From Stenotrophomonas sp. Ste86 (lineage in GTDB: Bacteria; Pseudomonadota; Gammaproteobacteria; Xanthomonadales; Xanthomonadaceae), in assembly GCF_024519465.1 (NCBI RefSeq), contig NZ_JALJRW010000001.1, forward strand, positions 1-64,000: a stretch of DNA of 64,000 bases, given 5' to 3'. How positions within the stretch are numbered: position 1 is the stretch's first letter; each line of letters begins with the position of its first letter. Below the pieces are notes generated by a model that was not told where the DNA came from, did not search any database, and was given only the letters and a program-made list of their open reading frames with translations. Shown piece by piece: positions 33,676 through 42,954 of the stretch. The position numbers and the translations under genes are program-made.

Positions 33676-35085
33676 ATGAACCAGGCAATGAGCGGCGGGG
33701 AGAACACCCGACTGATTGTGTTGATCAGCGTGGTGGCGACGATTGGCGGATTCCTGTTCGGGTTTGACAGCGGCGTCATCAACGGCACCCAGGACGGCCT
33801 GCACCAGGCGTTCAGGTCCGGCGAGTGGATGCAGGGGTTCGAGATCGCCTCGATGCTGTTGGGCTGCGCCATCGGTGCCTTCAGCGCCGGCCGGCTGGCC
33901 GACAGCCTGGGACGGCGCAACGTGCTGATCGTGTCGGCGGTGTTGTTCCTGCTGTCGGCGATCGGCGCGGGCGCGGCGTCCTCTTCGGTCATGTTCATCC
34001 TCGCGCGGGTGATGGGGGGCTTTGCCGTGGGGGCGGCCAGCGTGATCTCGCCGGCGTACATCGCCGAAGTTGCGCCGGCGCGTTACCGGGGCCGTCTTGC
34101 CACGGTCCAGCAGATCGCCATCATCAGCGGCCTCACCGTCGCGTTCCTGTCCAACTATCTATTGGCGGCCACCGCCGGTGCCTCGACCGAGGCGCTGTGG
34201 TGGGGGCACGCGGCGTGGCGGTGGATGTTCTGGATGCAGGCGGTGCCCTCGCTGTTGTTCCTGGCGCTGTTGCTGACCATTCCCGAAAGCCCGCGCTACC
34301 TGGTGGTGAAGCGCCGCAAGGACGAGGCGCTGCACGTGCTTACGCGGCTGTTCGGTGGGGCGGAGGCGCAGGCCAAGCTTGCCGAGATCGACGCCTCGCT
34401 GTCGACCGACCACCATCGCCCGCGGCTGTCGGATCTGCGCAACAAGGTGACCGGCCGGATCCGCCCGATTGTCTGGGTCGGCGTCGGCCTGGCCATCTTC
34501 CAGCAGCTGGTCGGCATCAACGTGGTGTTCTATTACGGCGCCGTGCTCTGGCAGGCGGTCGGCTTCTCCGAAAACGACGCACTGCTGATCAACGTGCTGT
34601 CCGGTGCGCTGAGCATCGGCGCCTGCGTGGTGACCGTGCTGCTCATCGACCGCATCGGGCGCAAGCCGCTGCTATGGGTCGGCTCGGCCGGCATGGCAGT
34701 GTCATTGGCGCTGTTGGTGGTGGCATTCGCCAGCGGCTCGCTGGTGGACGCCCGCCTGCAGCTGCCCGGGCACATGGGCACGCTGGCGCTGGTGGCGGCC
34801 AATGCCTACGTGGTGTTCTTCAACGTCTCCTGGGGCCCGGTGATGTGGGTGATGCTGGGTGAGATGTTCCCCAACCAGATCCGTGGCTCGGCGCTGGCCG
34901 TGGCCGGTGCGGCGCAATGGACCGCGAACTTCGCCGTCACGGTGACGTTCCCCATTCTGCTGGCCGCCATCGGGCTGGCGGCGACGTACAGCATCTACCT
35001 GGTGGCGGCCATCATCTCGGTCGTCTTCGTGCTCAAGTATGTGCACGAAACCAAGGGCAAGGAACTGGAGCAGATGGAAGGATGA
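33676..35085 (+). CDS. MFS sugar porter (xylose/H+ symporter type)
   Basis: A 469-residue membrane protein with about 12 segments. Sugar-porter motifs: GFLFGFDSGVINGT in the first segment, GRLADSLGRRNVLI, RVMGGFAVGAASVISPAYIAEVAPARYRGRL, PESPRYLV, QQLVGINVVFYYG (the QLxGINxxxYY sugar-binding motif), IDRIGRKPLL and the last cytoplasmic PETKG-like motif as HETKGKELE. Its position after xylA points to D-xylose uptake across the inner membrane. Start 33676 is preceded by GGGAGGGG. The final ATGA overlaps the GH3 lipoprotein gene. Confidence 0.92.
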   Translation: MNQAMSGGENTRLIVLISVVATIGGFLFGFDSGVINGTQDGLHQAFRSGEWMQGFEIASMLLGCAIGAFSAGRLADSLGRRNVLIVSAVLFLLSAIGAGAASSSVMFILARVMGGFAVGAASVISPAYIAEVAPARYRGRLATVQQIAIISGLTVAFLSNYLLAATAGASTEALWWGHAAWRWMFWMQAVPSLLFLALLLTIPESPRYLVVKRRKDEALHVLTRLFGGAEAQAKLAEIDASLSTDHHRPRLSDLRNKVTGRIRPIVWVGVGLAIFQQLVGINVVFYYGAVLWQAVGFSENDALLINVLSGALSIGACVVTVLLIDRIGRKPLLWVGSAGMAVSLALLVVAFASGSLVDARLQLPGHMGTLALVAANAYVVFFNVSWGPVMWVMLGEMFPNQIRGSALAVAGAAQWTANFAVTVTFPILLAAIGLAATYSIYLVAAIISVVFVLKYVHETKGKELEQMEG

Positions 35086-37646
35086 ACACGATGACCAATC
35101 CACGCCTTACCCGCACCCACCGTGGCGTGCTGCTGGCCGCGCTGATGCTGGCCCTGGTTGCCTGCGGGAACGAAGACAAGCCCGTTGCCGCCGCGCCGGC
35201 CGACCCGGAGCCGTGGCCGCAGGTCGCCTGGCCGCTGGCCGAGGACGCCGCGCTGGAGAAGCGCATCACCGACCTGATGGCCACACTGACGGTAGAGGAG
35301 AAGGTGGGCCAGCTGGTGCAGGGAGATATCGCCAGCATCACGCCCGATGACCTCCGCAAATACCGGCTCGGCTCGATCCTGGCCGGCGGCAATTCCGACC
35401 CCGGCGGCCGCTACGATGCCGCGCCTGCCCAATGGTTGGCGCTGGCCGATGCGTTCTACGAGGCGTCGATGGATACCTCGCAGGGCGGCAAGGCCATTCC
35501 GGTGCTCTTCGGCATCGATGCCGTGCACGGGCAGAGCAACATCATCGGTGCGACCCTGTTCCCGCACAACATCGGCCTGGGCGCCGCGCGGAACCCGGAA
35601 CTGCTGCGGCGGATCGGTGAAATCACCGCGCTGGAAACCCGGGCGACCGGCATGGAGTGGGCCTTCGCGCCAACCGTGGCGGTACCGCAGGATGACCGCT
35701 GGGGGCGCACCTACGAAGGGTATTCCGAATCGCCCGAGGTGGTGGCCAGCTATGCCGGCGCGATGGTCGAGGGCCTGCAGGGCAAGGTGGGCTCGCCTGC
35801 GTTCCTTGACGGTCGGCATGTGATCGCCTCGGTGAAGCACTTCCTCGGTGACGGCGGCACTGCCGATGGGAAGGACCAGGGCGACACCCGGATCAGCGAG
35901 GCCGAGCTGGTGCGCATCCACGCCGCCGGGTATCCACCGGCCATCGCGGCTGGCGCGCAAACCGTGATGGCATCCTTCAACAGCGTCAACGGCGAAAAAA
36001 TGCACGGCAACAAGCCGTACCTGACCGATGCGTTGAAGGGCCGGATGCACTTCGGTGGGTTCGTGGTGGGCGACTGGAACGGCCACGGGCAGGTCAAGGG
36101 CTGCACCACCACCGATTGCCCGGCCACCATCAACGCGGGCCTGGACATGGCCATGGCGTCGGACAGCTGGAAGGGCTTCTATGAGACCACGCTGGCCGCG
36201 GTGAAGAACGGCACCATTCCCCAGCAGCGCCTGGACGATGCGGTGCGCCGGATCCTGCGGGTCAAGCTGCGGCTGGGGTTGTTCGAGGCGGGCAAGCCGT
36301 CGTCGCGTGCGGTCGGTGGGCAGTTCGCGCTCGTCGGTGCGCCCGCGCATCGCGACGTTGCACGCCAGGCGGTGCGCGAGTCGCTGGTGCTGCTGAAGAA
36401 CCAGGGCGGTGTGCTGCCGCTGTCGCCGAGGCAACACATCCTGGTTGCCGGTGACGGGGCCAACGACGTCGGCAAGCAGGCCGGCGGCTGGACACTGAAC
36501 TGGCAGGGCACCGGCACCACCCGCAAGGATTTTCCGAACGCGGACACCATCTTCGAGGGCATTGCGCAGCAGGCGAAGGCCGCCGGCGGCCACGCCGAGC
36601 TTGCAGTGGACGGGAAGTACGCGACCAAGCCGGATGTCGCCGTGGTGGTGTTCGGGGAGAATCCCTATGCGGAGTTCCAGGGCGATCTGCCGACACTGGC
36701 CTACAAGCCGGGAGACGACGCCGACCTTGCCCTGATCAAGCGACTGAAAGCTGACGGCATTCCGGTGGTCGCGGTGTTCCTGAGCGGGCGCCCGTTGTGG
36801 GTCAACCGGGAGATCAATGCCGCCGATGCGTTCGTGGCCGCGTGGCTGCCCGGGTCGGAAGGCGCCGGCATTGCCGATGTGCTGCTGCGTGGGCCGGACG
36901 GCCGCGTGCAGCACGACTTCAAGGGCAAGCTCAGTTTCAGTTGGCCGCGCACGGCAACGCAGTACGCCAACAACGTCGGGCAGAAGGACTACAACCCGTT
37001 GTTCGCCTTCGGCTTCGGCCTGACCTACACCGACAACGGCGATCTGGCCGCGCTGCCGGAGGTCTCCGGCGTCACCGGCAACGAAGGGGCGGTGGGTGTG
37101 TTCTTCGCGCGCGGCGATGCCGGGTCCGGCATGGCCCTGCGGCTGGAGGGCAGCACGGGGCAGGGCGTGACCGTCACCAAGGTGCCGGAATCCCTTGAGG
37201 GTGGCCTGCTGAATGTCACCGGCGTGGATCACCTTGCGCAGGAAGACGGTCGCCGGCTGGCGTGGACGGGCAAGGGGGAAGCGGTGGCCGCGCTGCAGTC
37301 GCACACGGCGCTGGACCTGCAGCGCGAGAGCAACGGCGACCTGATGCTGTTGACCACGCTGCGGGTTGAGACAGCACCCCAGGGCGAGGCATGGTTGGCG
37401 GTGGGCTGCGGCACGGGTTGCTCGGCACGCGTTGCGCTGGGGCCGACGCTGGCAAAACTGCCTGTGGGCCAGTGGACGCGCGTGGGCGTGCCCTTGAAGT
37501 GCCTGGCGGCGGCTGGCGCGGATGTCGGCAAGCTTGACCGCCCCTGGTCCATCGGGACGGCGGGCGCGATGACGCTCTCGGTGTCACGCGTCGCCCTGGG
37601 CGCGTTGAACGAAGCGGAGGCCACCGTCGCATGCCCGGGCGCGTGA
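35082..37646 (+). CDS. GH3 exo-glycosidase, lipoprotein, with ExoP-like C-terminal domain
   Basis: An 854-residue protein. A lipoprotein signal ends LALVAC (Cys near residue 27), so it should be anchored in the outer membrane or periplasm. GH3 landmarks: IPVLFGIDAVHGQSNIIGAT, WAFAPTVAVPQDDRWGRTYE, VIASVKHFLGDGGT, and the nucleophile region GFVVGDWNGHGQV. The second domain has LVLLKNQGGVLPL and QAGGWTLNWQG. The last 200 residues (VSGVTGNEGAVGVFF, ALQSHTALDLQRESNGDL) match the galactose-binding-like domain of ExoP-type exo-1,4-beta-glucosidases/xylosidases. It acts on beta-1,4-linked oligosaccharides; xylo- or gluco-specificity cannot be read directly. Its ATG overlaps the sugar-porter stop. 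Confidence 0.9.
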   Translation: MNTMTNPRLTRTHRGVLLAALMLALVACGNEDKPVAAAPADPEPWPQVAWPLAEDAALEKRITDLMATLTVEEKVGQLVQGDIASITPDDLRKYRLGSILAGGNSDPGGRYDAAPAQWLALADAFYEASMDTSQGGKAIPVLFGIDAVHGQSNIIGATLFPHNIGLGAARNPELLRRIGEITALETRATGMEWAFAPTVAVPQDDRWGRTYEGYSESPEVVASYAGAMVEGLQGKVGSPAFLDGRHVIASVKHFLGDGGTADGKDQGDTRISEAELVRIHAAGYPPAIAAGAQTVMASFNSVNGEKMHGNKPYLTDALKGRMHFGGFVVGDWNGHGQVKGCTTTDCPATINAGLDMAMASDSWKGFYETTLAAVKNGTIPQQRLDDAVRRILRVKLRLGLFEAGKPSSRAVGGQFALVGAPAHRDVARQAVRESLVLLKNQGGVLPLSPRQHILVAGDGANDVGKQAGGWTLNWQGTGTTRKDFPNADTIFEGIAQQAKAAGGHAELAVDGKYATKPDVAVVVFGENPYAEFQGDLPTLAYKPGDDADLALIKRLKADGIPVVAVFLSGRPLWVNREINAADAFVAAWLPGSEGAGIADVLLRGPDGRVQHDFKGKLSFSWPRTATQYANNVGQKDYNPLFAFGFGLTYTDNGDLAALPEVSGVTGNEGAVGVFFARGDAGSGMALRLEGSTGQGVTVTKVPESLEGGLLNVTGVDHLAQEDGRRLAWTGKGEAVAALQSHTALDLQRESNGDLMLLTTLRVETAPQGEAWLAVGCGTGCSARVALGPTLAKLPVGQWTRVGVPLKCLAAAGADVGKLDRPWSIGTAGAMTLSVSRVALGALNEAEATVACPGA

Positions 37647-37663
37647 CGATGCGTCGTGTGCCC

Positions 37664-38719
37664 TCAGCGCCTGGGCGGGCGCGCGACCGAGTCGCGCACC
37701 ACCAGCCGGTGTGGCACGACGTGATCGGTCAACACGCGGGTCTGGTCGCGCTTGCGGCGGATGGTGCGCAGCAGGATATCGATGGCGGCGTCGGCCATCG
37801 CGGCGATGGGTTGATGGATCGTGGTGAGCTCGGGCCAGACGGTTGTTGCGGCCGAGGTGTCATCGAAACCCACCACCGACAGGTCACGGGGCACCTCCAG
37901 GCCGCAGCGGTGTGCGACGGAGATCGCCGCCGCGCCCATGTCGTCGTTGCTGGCGAAGATCGCGGTCGGCGGCCGAGGGTGGGACAGCAGCGCTTCGGCG
38001 GCGGCAAGCCCCGAACGGTAGGTGTAGTCGCCCTGCTGGACGAGGCCGGGTTCGACCTGCAGCCCGGCCTCATGCAGGGCGGTGACAAAGCCATCGTAGC
38101 GACGCGCGCTCGCGCTCAGGTCGTTGCGGCCGCGGATGAAGCCGATGCGACGGTGACCGTGCTGGATGAGGTGTTCGGCCATCTCCTTGCCGGCGTGGAA
38201 GTCGTCGATGCGGACGCAGGAAATATCGTCACTGAGGTGACCCGATGCGATCGCCACCACCGGGATGCCCGCCTTGACCAGCTCGGTCACGGCCGGCTGC
38301 GATTCGCACAGCGGGGGCGGCAGAATGACGCCATCCACGCGTCCGTCCAAGGCACGCGCAGCCTTGCGCTCGGCGTCGGGGTCCAGGTTGTCCCAGTAGT
38401 GGATGACCAGCTGGATAGCCGCGTTGGACGCCACCCGCAGCAGGCCGACCAGCAGCTCACGCAGATAGGCACCGCTGGGATTGGTGTAGATCAACGCAAT
38501 GCGCGTGTGGTGTGCGGCGGCCAGCGAACTGGCGGCCAGGTTGGGCGTATAGCCGAGTTCACGCACCGCGCGCATCACGCGTTCGCGGGTGTCATCGCGC
38601 ACCTTGCCCTGGTTGATCGCCCGCGACACGGTCATCGGCGATACCCCGGCCAGGGCCGCCACCTCGTCGATCGTCACCCCGCTGGCTTTGCGGCGGACCG
38701 ACTTCTTCGGCTTGTCCAA
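37664..38719 (-). CDS. Second LacI-family regulator of the xylan locus
   Basis: A 351-residue LacI/GalR protein, clearly paralogous to the XylR-type regulator at 22779: it shares VRRKAS, VAALAGVSPMTVSRAI, NLAASSLAAAHHTRIALIYTNPSGAYLRELLVGLL, GVILPPPLCES, ISCVRIDD and AIFASNDDM in similar places. I choose the TTG start at 38719 because GGGAG lies six bases upstream; a GTG at 38764 would add 15 residues with a poor ribosome-binding site. It is divergent from the GH67 gene; only a weak inverted repeat (GACGC-tgtc-GCGTC, 38743-38756) is seen between them. It probably senses a different xylan breakdown product, such as a glucuronyl-decorated one. Confidence 0.85.
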   Translation of the reverse strand: MDKPKKSVRRKASGVTIDEVAALAGVSPMTVSRAINQGKVRDDTRERVMRAVRELGYTPNLAASSLAAAHHTRIALIYTNPSGAYLRELLVGLLRVASNAAIQLVIHYWDNLDPDAERKAARALDGRVDGVILPPPLCESQPAVTELVKAGIPVVAIASGHLSDDISCVRIDDFHAGKEMAEHLIQHGHRRIGFIRGRNDLSASARRYDGFVTALHEAGLQVEPGLVQQGDYTYRSGLAAAEALLSHPRPPTAIFASNDDMGAAAISVAHRCGLEVPRDLSVVGFDDTSAATTVWPELTTIHQPIAAMADAAIDILLRTIRRKRDQTRVLTDHVVPHRLVVRDSVARPPRR

Positions 38720-38782
38720 TTCGCGCTCCCGTTCTTCTTTGTGACGCTGTCGCGTCCAAAGCACGTCCGGAGCTTACAAGGT

Positions 38783-40945
38783 TTGCCGTCCACGCTGCGG
38801 CTGCGTTCAAGTGTCGCGCGGTGTCATTGGATGCTCGGCGCAGCAGTGGCGCTGTTTGCCTGCGTGGGCAACGTGCGCGCAGAGGACGGCTACGCGCTCT
38901 GGCTGCGCTACGCCCCCGTCGAACCCGCGCGCGCGGCCGACGCCCGCCCGCGCCTGGCAGAGGTGGTGGCCCCTGACAGAACGCCCACGCAGCGTGCCGC
39001 GCGCGAGGAGCTGGAGCGTGGTCTGCGGGGTCTTACGGGCAACGCTCCCCGGATGCAGGGTGTGGGTGCCACCAACGCTTCGCTGGTGCTCGGCACACCG
39101 CAGTCGTCGACATGGATCGCGCCATTCCGCGAAGAGATTGAATCGCTCGGCGATGAAGGCTACCTGCTCAAGCGCGCGCGCATTGGCGGGCGCGACGTGC
39201 TGCTGGTGGCCGCACGCCGCGATATCGGTGTCCTGTACGGGGTGTTTCATCTGCTGCGACTGCTGCAGACGGGCGCGTTGCCGGATGCGCTTGAGGTGCG
39301 CGAATCACCCCGTCTGCGGCTGCGCGTACTCAACCATTGGGACAACCTCGATGGTCATGTCGAACGCGGCTATGCCGGCCGCTCACTCTGGGATTGGCAG
39401 ACGCTGCCGGAGTGGCGCGACCCGCGCTACACCGACTACGCGCGTGCCAACGCCTCGCTCGGCATCAATGGCACCGTGCTGAACAATGTAAACGCGAGCG
39501 CACAGAGCCTTGCGCCGGCGTATCTCGCCAAAGCCGCCGCGCTGGCAGACGTGTTCCGGCCGTACGGCATCCGCGTATACCTGAGCGCGCGCTTCAGCGC
39601 GCCCATCGAGCTGGGCGGGCTGAAGACAGCCGATCCGCTCGACCCGGACGTGCAAGGTTGGTGGCGCGACAAGGCGGACGAGATCTACGCGCGCATTCCC
39701 GATTTCGGTGGCTTCCTGGTCAAGGCCAATTCGGAAGGACAGCCCGGACCGCAGGACTATGGCCGTTCGCATGCGGACGGCGCCAATCTGCTGGCTGACG
39801 CGCTGGCACCCCATGGCGGCGTGGTCATGTGGCGCGCCTTCGTCTACGCGCATGAGGTGCCCGAGGACCGCGCCACGCAGGCCTACACCGAGTTTGCCGG
39901 CCTGGACGGTGATTTCCGCCCGAACGTGATCGTGCAGGTGAAGAACGGTCCCATCGATTTCCAGCCGCGCGAGCCGTTCCATCCGCTGTTCGGGGCCATG
40001 CCGCGCACGCCGTTGATGATGGAAGTCCAGATCACCAAGGAGTATCTCGGCTTTGCCACCCATCTGGTGTACCTGGGGCCGTTGTACGAGGAGGCGCTGC
40101 AGTCCGACACCCACGCCCGCGGCGAGGGCTCCAAGGTGGCAAGGTCGCTGACCGGCATTGCCGGCGTCGCCAACCTCGGCAACGACCGGACCTGGAGCGG
40201 GTCGCACTTCGATCAGGCCAACTGGTACGCCTTCGGTCGTCTCGCCTGGAATCCGGAGCAGTCCGCCCGCGACATCGCGACGGACTGGGCGGCCATGACC
40301 TTCGCGCCGGATCCTGCGGTGGTGGCGCCCATTGTCGAGATGATGATGGCCTCGCGCGAGGCGGCGGTGAACTACATGACCCCGCTGGGTCTGCACCACC
40401 TGATGGCGCGGGGGCACCACTACGGTCCCGGTCCCTGGGTGGACGGTGGCCCGCGCGCGGACTGGACGTCTGTCTACTATCACCGCGCCGATCGCGATGG
40501 CATCGGCTTCGACCGGACCGCCCGTGGCAGCAACGCGGTGGGCCAGTACGCACCCGAGGTGGCCGCGCTGTATGGCGACCTGGCGCGGGTTCCCGAGCCG
40601 CTGCTGCTGTGGTTCCACCACGTGCCGTGGGATCACCGCATGGCCTCCGGCAAGACGCTATGGAACGCGCTGGTCGGGCGCTATTCGCAAGGCGTGGACC
40701 AGGTGCAGGCCATGCAGGGGACGTGGGCGAGCCTGCGCGGCAGGGTGGATCGGCAACGGTACGAGCAGGTCGCCGCCTTTCTCCGCATCCAGCGGCGCGA
40801 AGCACAGTGGTGGCGTGATGCAAGTGTGGCGTACTTCCAGTCCGTGAGCGGCAGGCCGCTGCCTGCGGGCGAAGTCGCGCCGCCGCACCCGCTGGCGTGG
40901 TACGAGGCGCTGCAGTTTCCGTCCGCGCCGGGAGATGGGCGATGA
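38783..40945 (+). CDS. GH67 alpha-glucuronidase
   Basis: A family 67 alpha-glucuronidase, which removes (4-O-methyl-)glucuronic acid from the end of xylo-oligosaccharides. Key regions: DGYALWLRYAPV, RLRLRVLNHWDNLDGHVERGYAGRS, ASLGINGTVLNNVNA, GFLVKANSEGQPGPQDYGR (catalytic acid Glu), IVQVKNGPIDFQPREP and the C-terminal WFHHVPWDHRM with SGKTLWNALV. The TTG at 38783 gives 720 residues and a complete signal peptide (MPSTLRLRSSVARCH then a hydrophobic core ending NVRA); the ATG at 38831 would leave the signal without its basic start. The open frame extends far upstream but that part is not GH67. The stop overlaps the next ATG. Confidence 0.9.
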   Translation: MPSTLRLRSSVARCHWMLGAAVALFACVGNVRAEDGYALWLRYAPVEPARAADARPRLAEVVAPDRTPTQRAAREELERGLRGLTGNAPRMQGVGATNASLVLGTPQSSTWIAPFREEIESLGDEGYLLKRARIGGRDVLLVAARRDIGVLYGVFHLLRLLQTGALPDALEVRESPRLRLRVLNHWDNLDGHVERGYAGRSLWDWQTLPEWRDPRYTDYARANASLGINGTVLNNVNASAQSLAPAYLAKAAALADVFRPYGIRVYLSARFSAPIELGGLKTADPLDPDVQGWWRDKADEIYARIPDFGGFLVKANSEGQPGPQDYGRSHADGANLLADALAPHGGVVMWRAFVYAHEVPEDRATQAYTEFAGLDGDFRPNVIVQVKNGPIDFQPREPFHPLFGAMPRTPLMMEVQITKEYLGFATHLVYLGPLYEEALQSDTHARGEGSKVARSLTGIAGVANLGNDRTWSGSHFDQANWYAFGRLAWNPEQSARDIATDWAAMTFAPDPAVVAPIVEMMMASREAAVNYMTPLGLHHLMARGHHYGPGPWVDGGPRADWTSVYYHRADRDGIGFDRTARGSNAVGQYAPEVAALYGDLARVPEPLLLWFHHVPWDHRMASGKTLWNALVGRYSQGVDQVQAMQGTWASLRGRVDRQRYEQVAAFLRIQRREAQWWRDASVAYFQSVSGRPLPAGEVAPPHPLAWYEALQFPSAPGDGR

Positions 40946-42954
40946 GTCGGAGCGCTTGGATCGGATGGATGTTGGCGGCCGGGTTGGCGAGCTGCGCCAA
41001 CCCGGCGCTGGCGCAGGAACGGGGGGCCGCGCTGCTGCATCCGCTGTTCCAGGATCACGCGGTTCTGCAGCGCGACCAGCCCTTGCCGGTCTGGGGCCGC
41101 GCCACGCCCGCCGCCAAGGTTTCCGTGACCTTCGCACGGCAGGCGGTCACCACGCGCGCCGACGCCAGTGGAGGCTGGCGCGCCACGTTGCAACCGACGC
41201 CCGCTGGCGGTCCTCACCGACTGACCGTCCGCGCGGGGCCGGCTGTCCAGAGGGTGCGTGACCTGCTGATGGGCGATGTCTGGTTGTGTTCCGGGCAGTC
41301 GAACATGGAGCTTCCGGTATGGCGCGCGCTCGACGCGGTCAGCGAGATCGCTTCGGCCGCGCAACCGACGATCCGGCTGCTCACCGTGCCGAAGGCGGCA
41401 GCCGTCACGCCCCAACTTGCGTTCCAGACCCCCGTGTCGTGGACCCCCGCGTCTCCGGATACGGTGCGCGACTTTTCTGCTGCCTGCTTCTACTTTGCGC
41501 GTGAGCTGCAGAAGACCGTCAACGTGCCGATGGGGCTGATCCAGTCGGCGTGGGGCGGCTCGCGGATCGAGGCATGGACCAGCGCCGACGCCCTGCGCAG
41601 TCAGGGCGGCATGGAACCGGCGCTGGAGGTGCTCGCGCGGTATGCCACCGACCCCGCCGCGGCAAACGCCCACTGGGGCAGGCAGTGGCAGCAGTGGTGG
41701 GCAACGCGTGCGGGTGCCGTCGCCGGCGACACCCCCTGGCAGCCCGGCGCGGACGGCGCGGGATGGCAGGACGCGCCGGCCATGCTCGGGGCATGGGAGC
41801 GCTGGGGCGTGCCGGCGCTTTCGCACTACAACGGCATGGTCTGGTACCGCACCCACGTGACCCTGACGGCCGCCCAGGCCGGGCAGGGGGCCCGCCTTGA
41901 GCTGGGTCCGGTCGATGAGACGGACATGACCTGGGTGAACGGCGTGGCCGTGGGCAGCCAGTACGGTCCAGGCGAGGCGCGGTCGTATCCGTTGCCACCC
42001 GGTTTGTTGAAGGCCGGTGCCAACACGGTGGTGATCAATGTGCTGGACACCTACGGCGACGGTGGTCTGGCGGGTCCCGCGAGCGTCCATGCCGTCCACC
42101 TGGACGATGGCATGCGGATCGTCCTGGATGCGGCGTGGCAGTACCGTGCGGCACCCGGTGCGCAGGCACCGCCACTGGCGCCGTGGCACGCGGCCACGGG
42201 GATGTCGACGCTGTACAACGGCATGATCGCGCCGCTGGGCAGCTATGGCCTGCGGGGCATTGTCTGGTACCAGGGCGAATCGAACACGGGCGACGGCGCC
42301 GCCTACGCGGCACGGTTGCGTAGCTTGCGCGATGACTGGCGCAGTCAGTTCGGCACACAGTTGCCGGTATTGGTGGTGCAGTTGGCCGGATACGGCCTTC
42401 CACCTCAGGCGCCGGTGGAGAGTGGTTGGGCGCAGGTGCGCGAGGCGCAGCGGCGCGTTGCGGCGGAAGACCCGCACACCGGGCTTGCCCTGGCCATCGA
42501 CATCGGCGATGCGTACGACATCCACCCGCCCAACAAACAGGAACTCGGCCGACGCCTGGCCCAGGTGGCGCGCCACGTGGTCTACGGCGACCGGACCGTT
42601 GCGCCGTCCGGCCCCACGGCACACCACGCATCGCGCACGCAGGATGGTGTGCGGATCGCGTTCGACCATGTCACCGGCAGCCTGGTCACCACCGGTGCGA
42701 ACGGCCCCATAGGATTCGAGCTCTGTGACGCCGACGCACGGCACTGCCGCTATGCCGAGGCGGTGCTGGATGGGCTTGAGGTTGTGTTGGATTGCATGGA
42801 TTGCGTGGAGCCGGCCAGCGGCCGGCACTACCGGAGCGGCGCGTTGCGCGTGCGCTACTGCTGGGCCGATGGCCCGATCTGCACGCTGCGCGACGGCAGC
42901 GGCGCGCCGGCCGGGCCCTTCGAGCTTTCCCTCAACGCTGCAGAGGTTCCCTGA
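40942..42954 (+). CDS. SASA-type carbohydrate acetylesterase (sialate O-acetylesterase-like)
   Basis: A 670-residue secreted protein with signal peptide (MSRSAWIGWMLAAGLASCANPALA). The serine nucleophile block is VWLCSGQSNMELP; the later blocks GIVWYQGESNTG and DIHPPNKQELGRR supply the Asp/His part of the catalytic set. A beta-sandwich insertion (about residues 235-400, with DMTWVNGVAVGSQYG) lies between the nucleophile and the later blocks. In xylan loci these enzymes remove acetyl groups from xylan or xylo-oligosaccharides; similar Xanthomonas proteins founded CAZy family CE20. It is coupled to GH67 upstream (ATGA) and GH43 downstream (TGATG). Confidence 0.88.
   Translation: MSRSAWIGWMLAAGLASCANPALAQERGAALLHPLFQDHAVLQRDQPLPVWGRATPAAKVSVTFARQAVTTRADASGGWRATLQPTPAGGPHRLTVRAGPAVQRVRDLLMGDVWLCSGQSNMELPVWRALDAVSEIASAAQPTIRLLTVPKAAAVTPQLAFQTPVSWTPASPDTVRDFSAACFYFARELQKTVNVPMGLIQSAWGGSRIEAWTSADALRSQGGMEPALEVLARYATDPAAANAHWGRQWQQWWATRAGAVAGDTPWQPGADGAGWQDAPAMLGAWERWGVPALSHYNGMVWYRTHVTLTAAQAGQGARLELGPVDETDMTWVNGVAVGSQYGPGEARSYPLPPGLLKAGANTVVINVLDTYGDGGLAGPASVHAVHLDDGMRIVLDAAWQYRAAPGAQAPPLAPWHAATGMSTLYNGMIAPLGSYGLRGIVWYQGESNTGDGAAYAARLRSLRDDWRSQFGTQLPVLVVQLAGYGLPPQAPVESGWAQVREAQRRVAAEDPHTGLALAIDIGDAYDIHPPNKQELGRRLAQVARHVVYGDRTVAPSGPTAHHASRTQDGVRIAFDHVTGSLVTTGANGPIGFELCDADARHCRYAEAVLDGLEVVLDCMDCVEPASGRHYRSGALRVRYCWADGPICTLRDGSGAPAGPFELSLNAAEVP

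Noticed and set aside
37631..38782. Upstream extension of the GH67 frame by almost 400 codons
   Set aside because: The extension lies antisense to the second LacI gene and would remove the signal peptide from the N-terminus.
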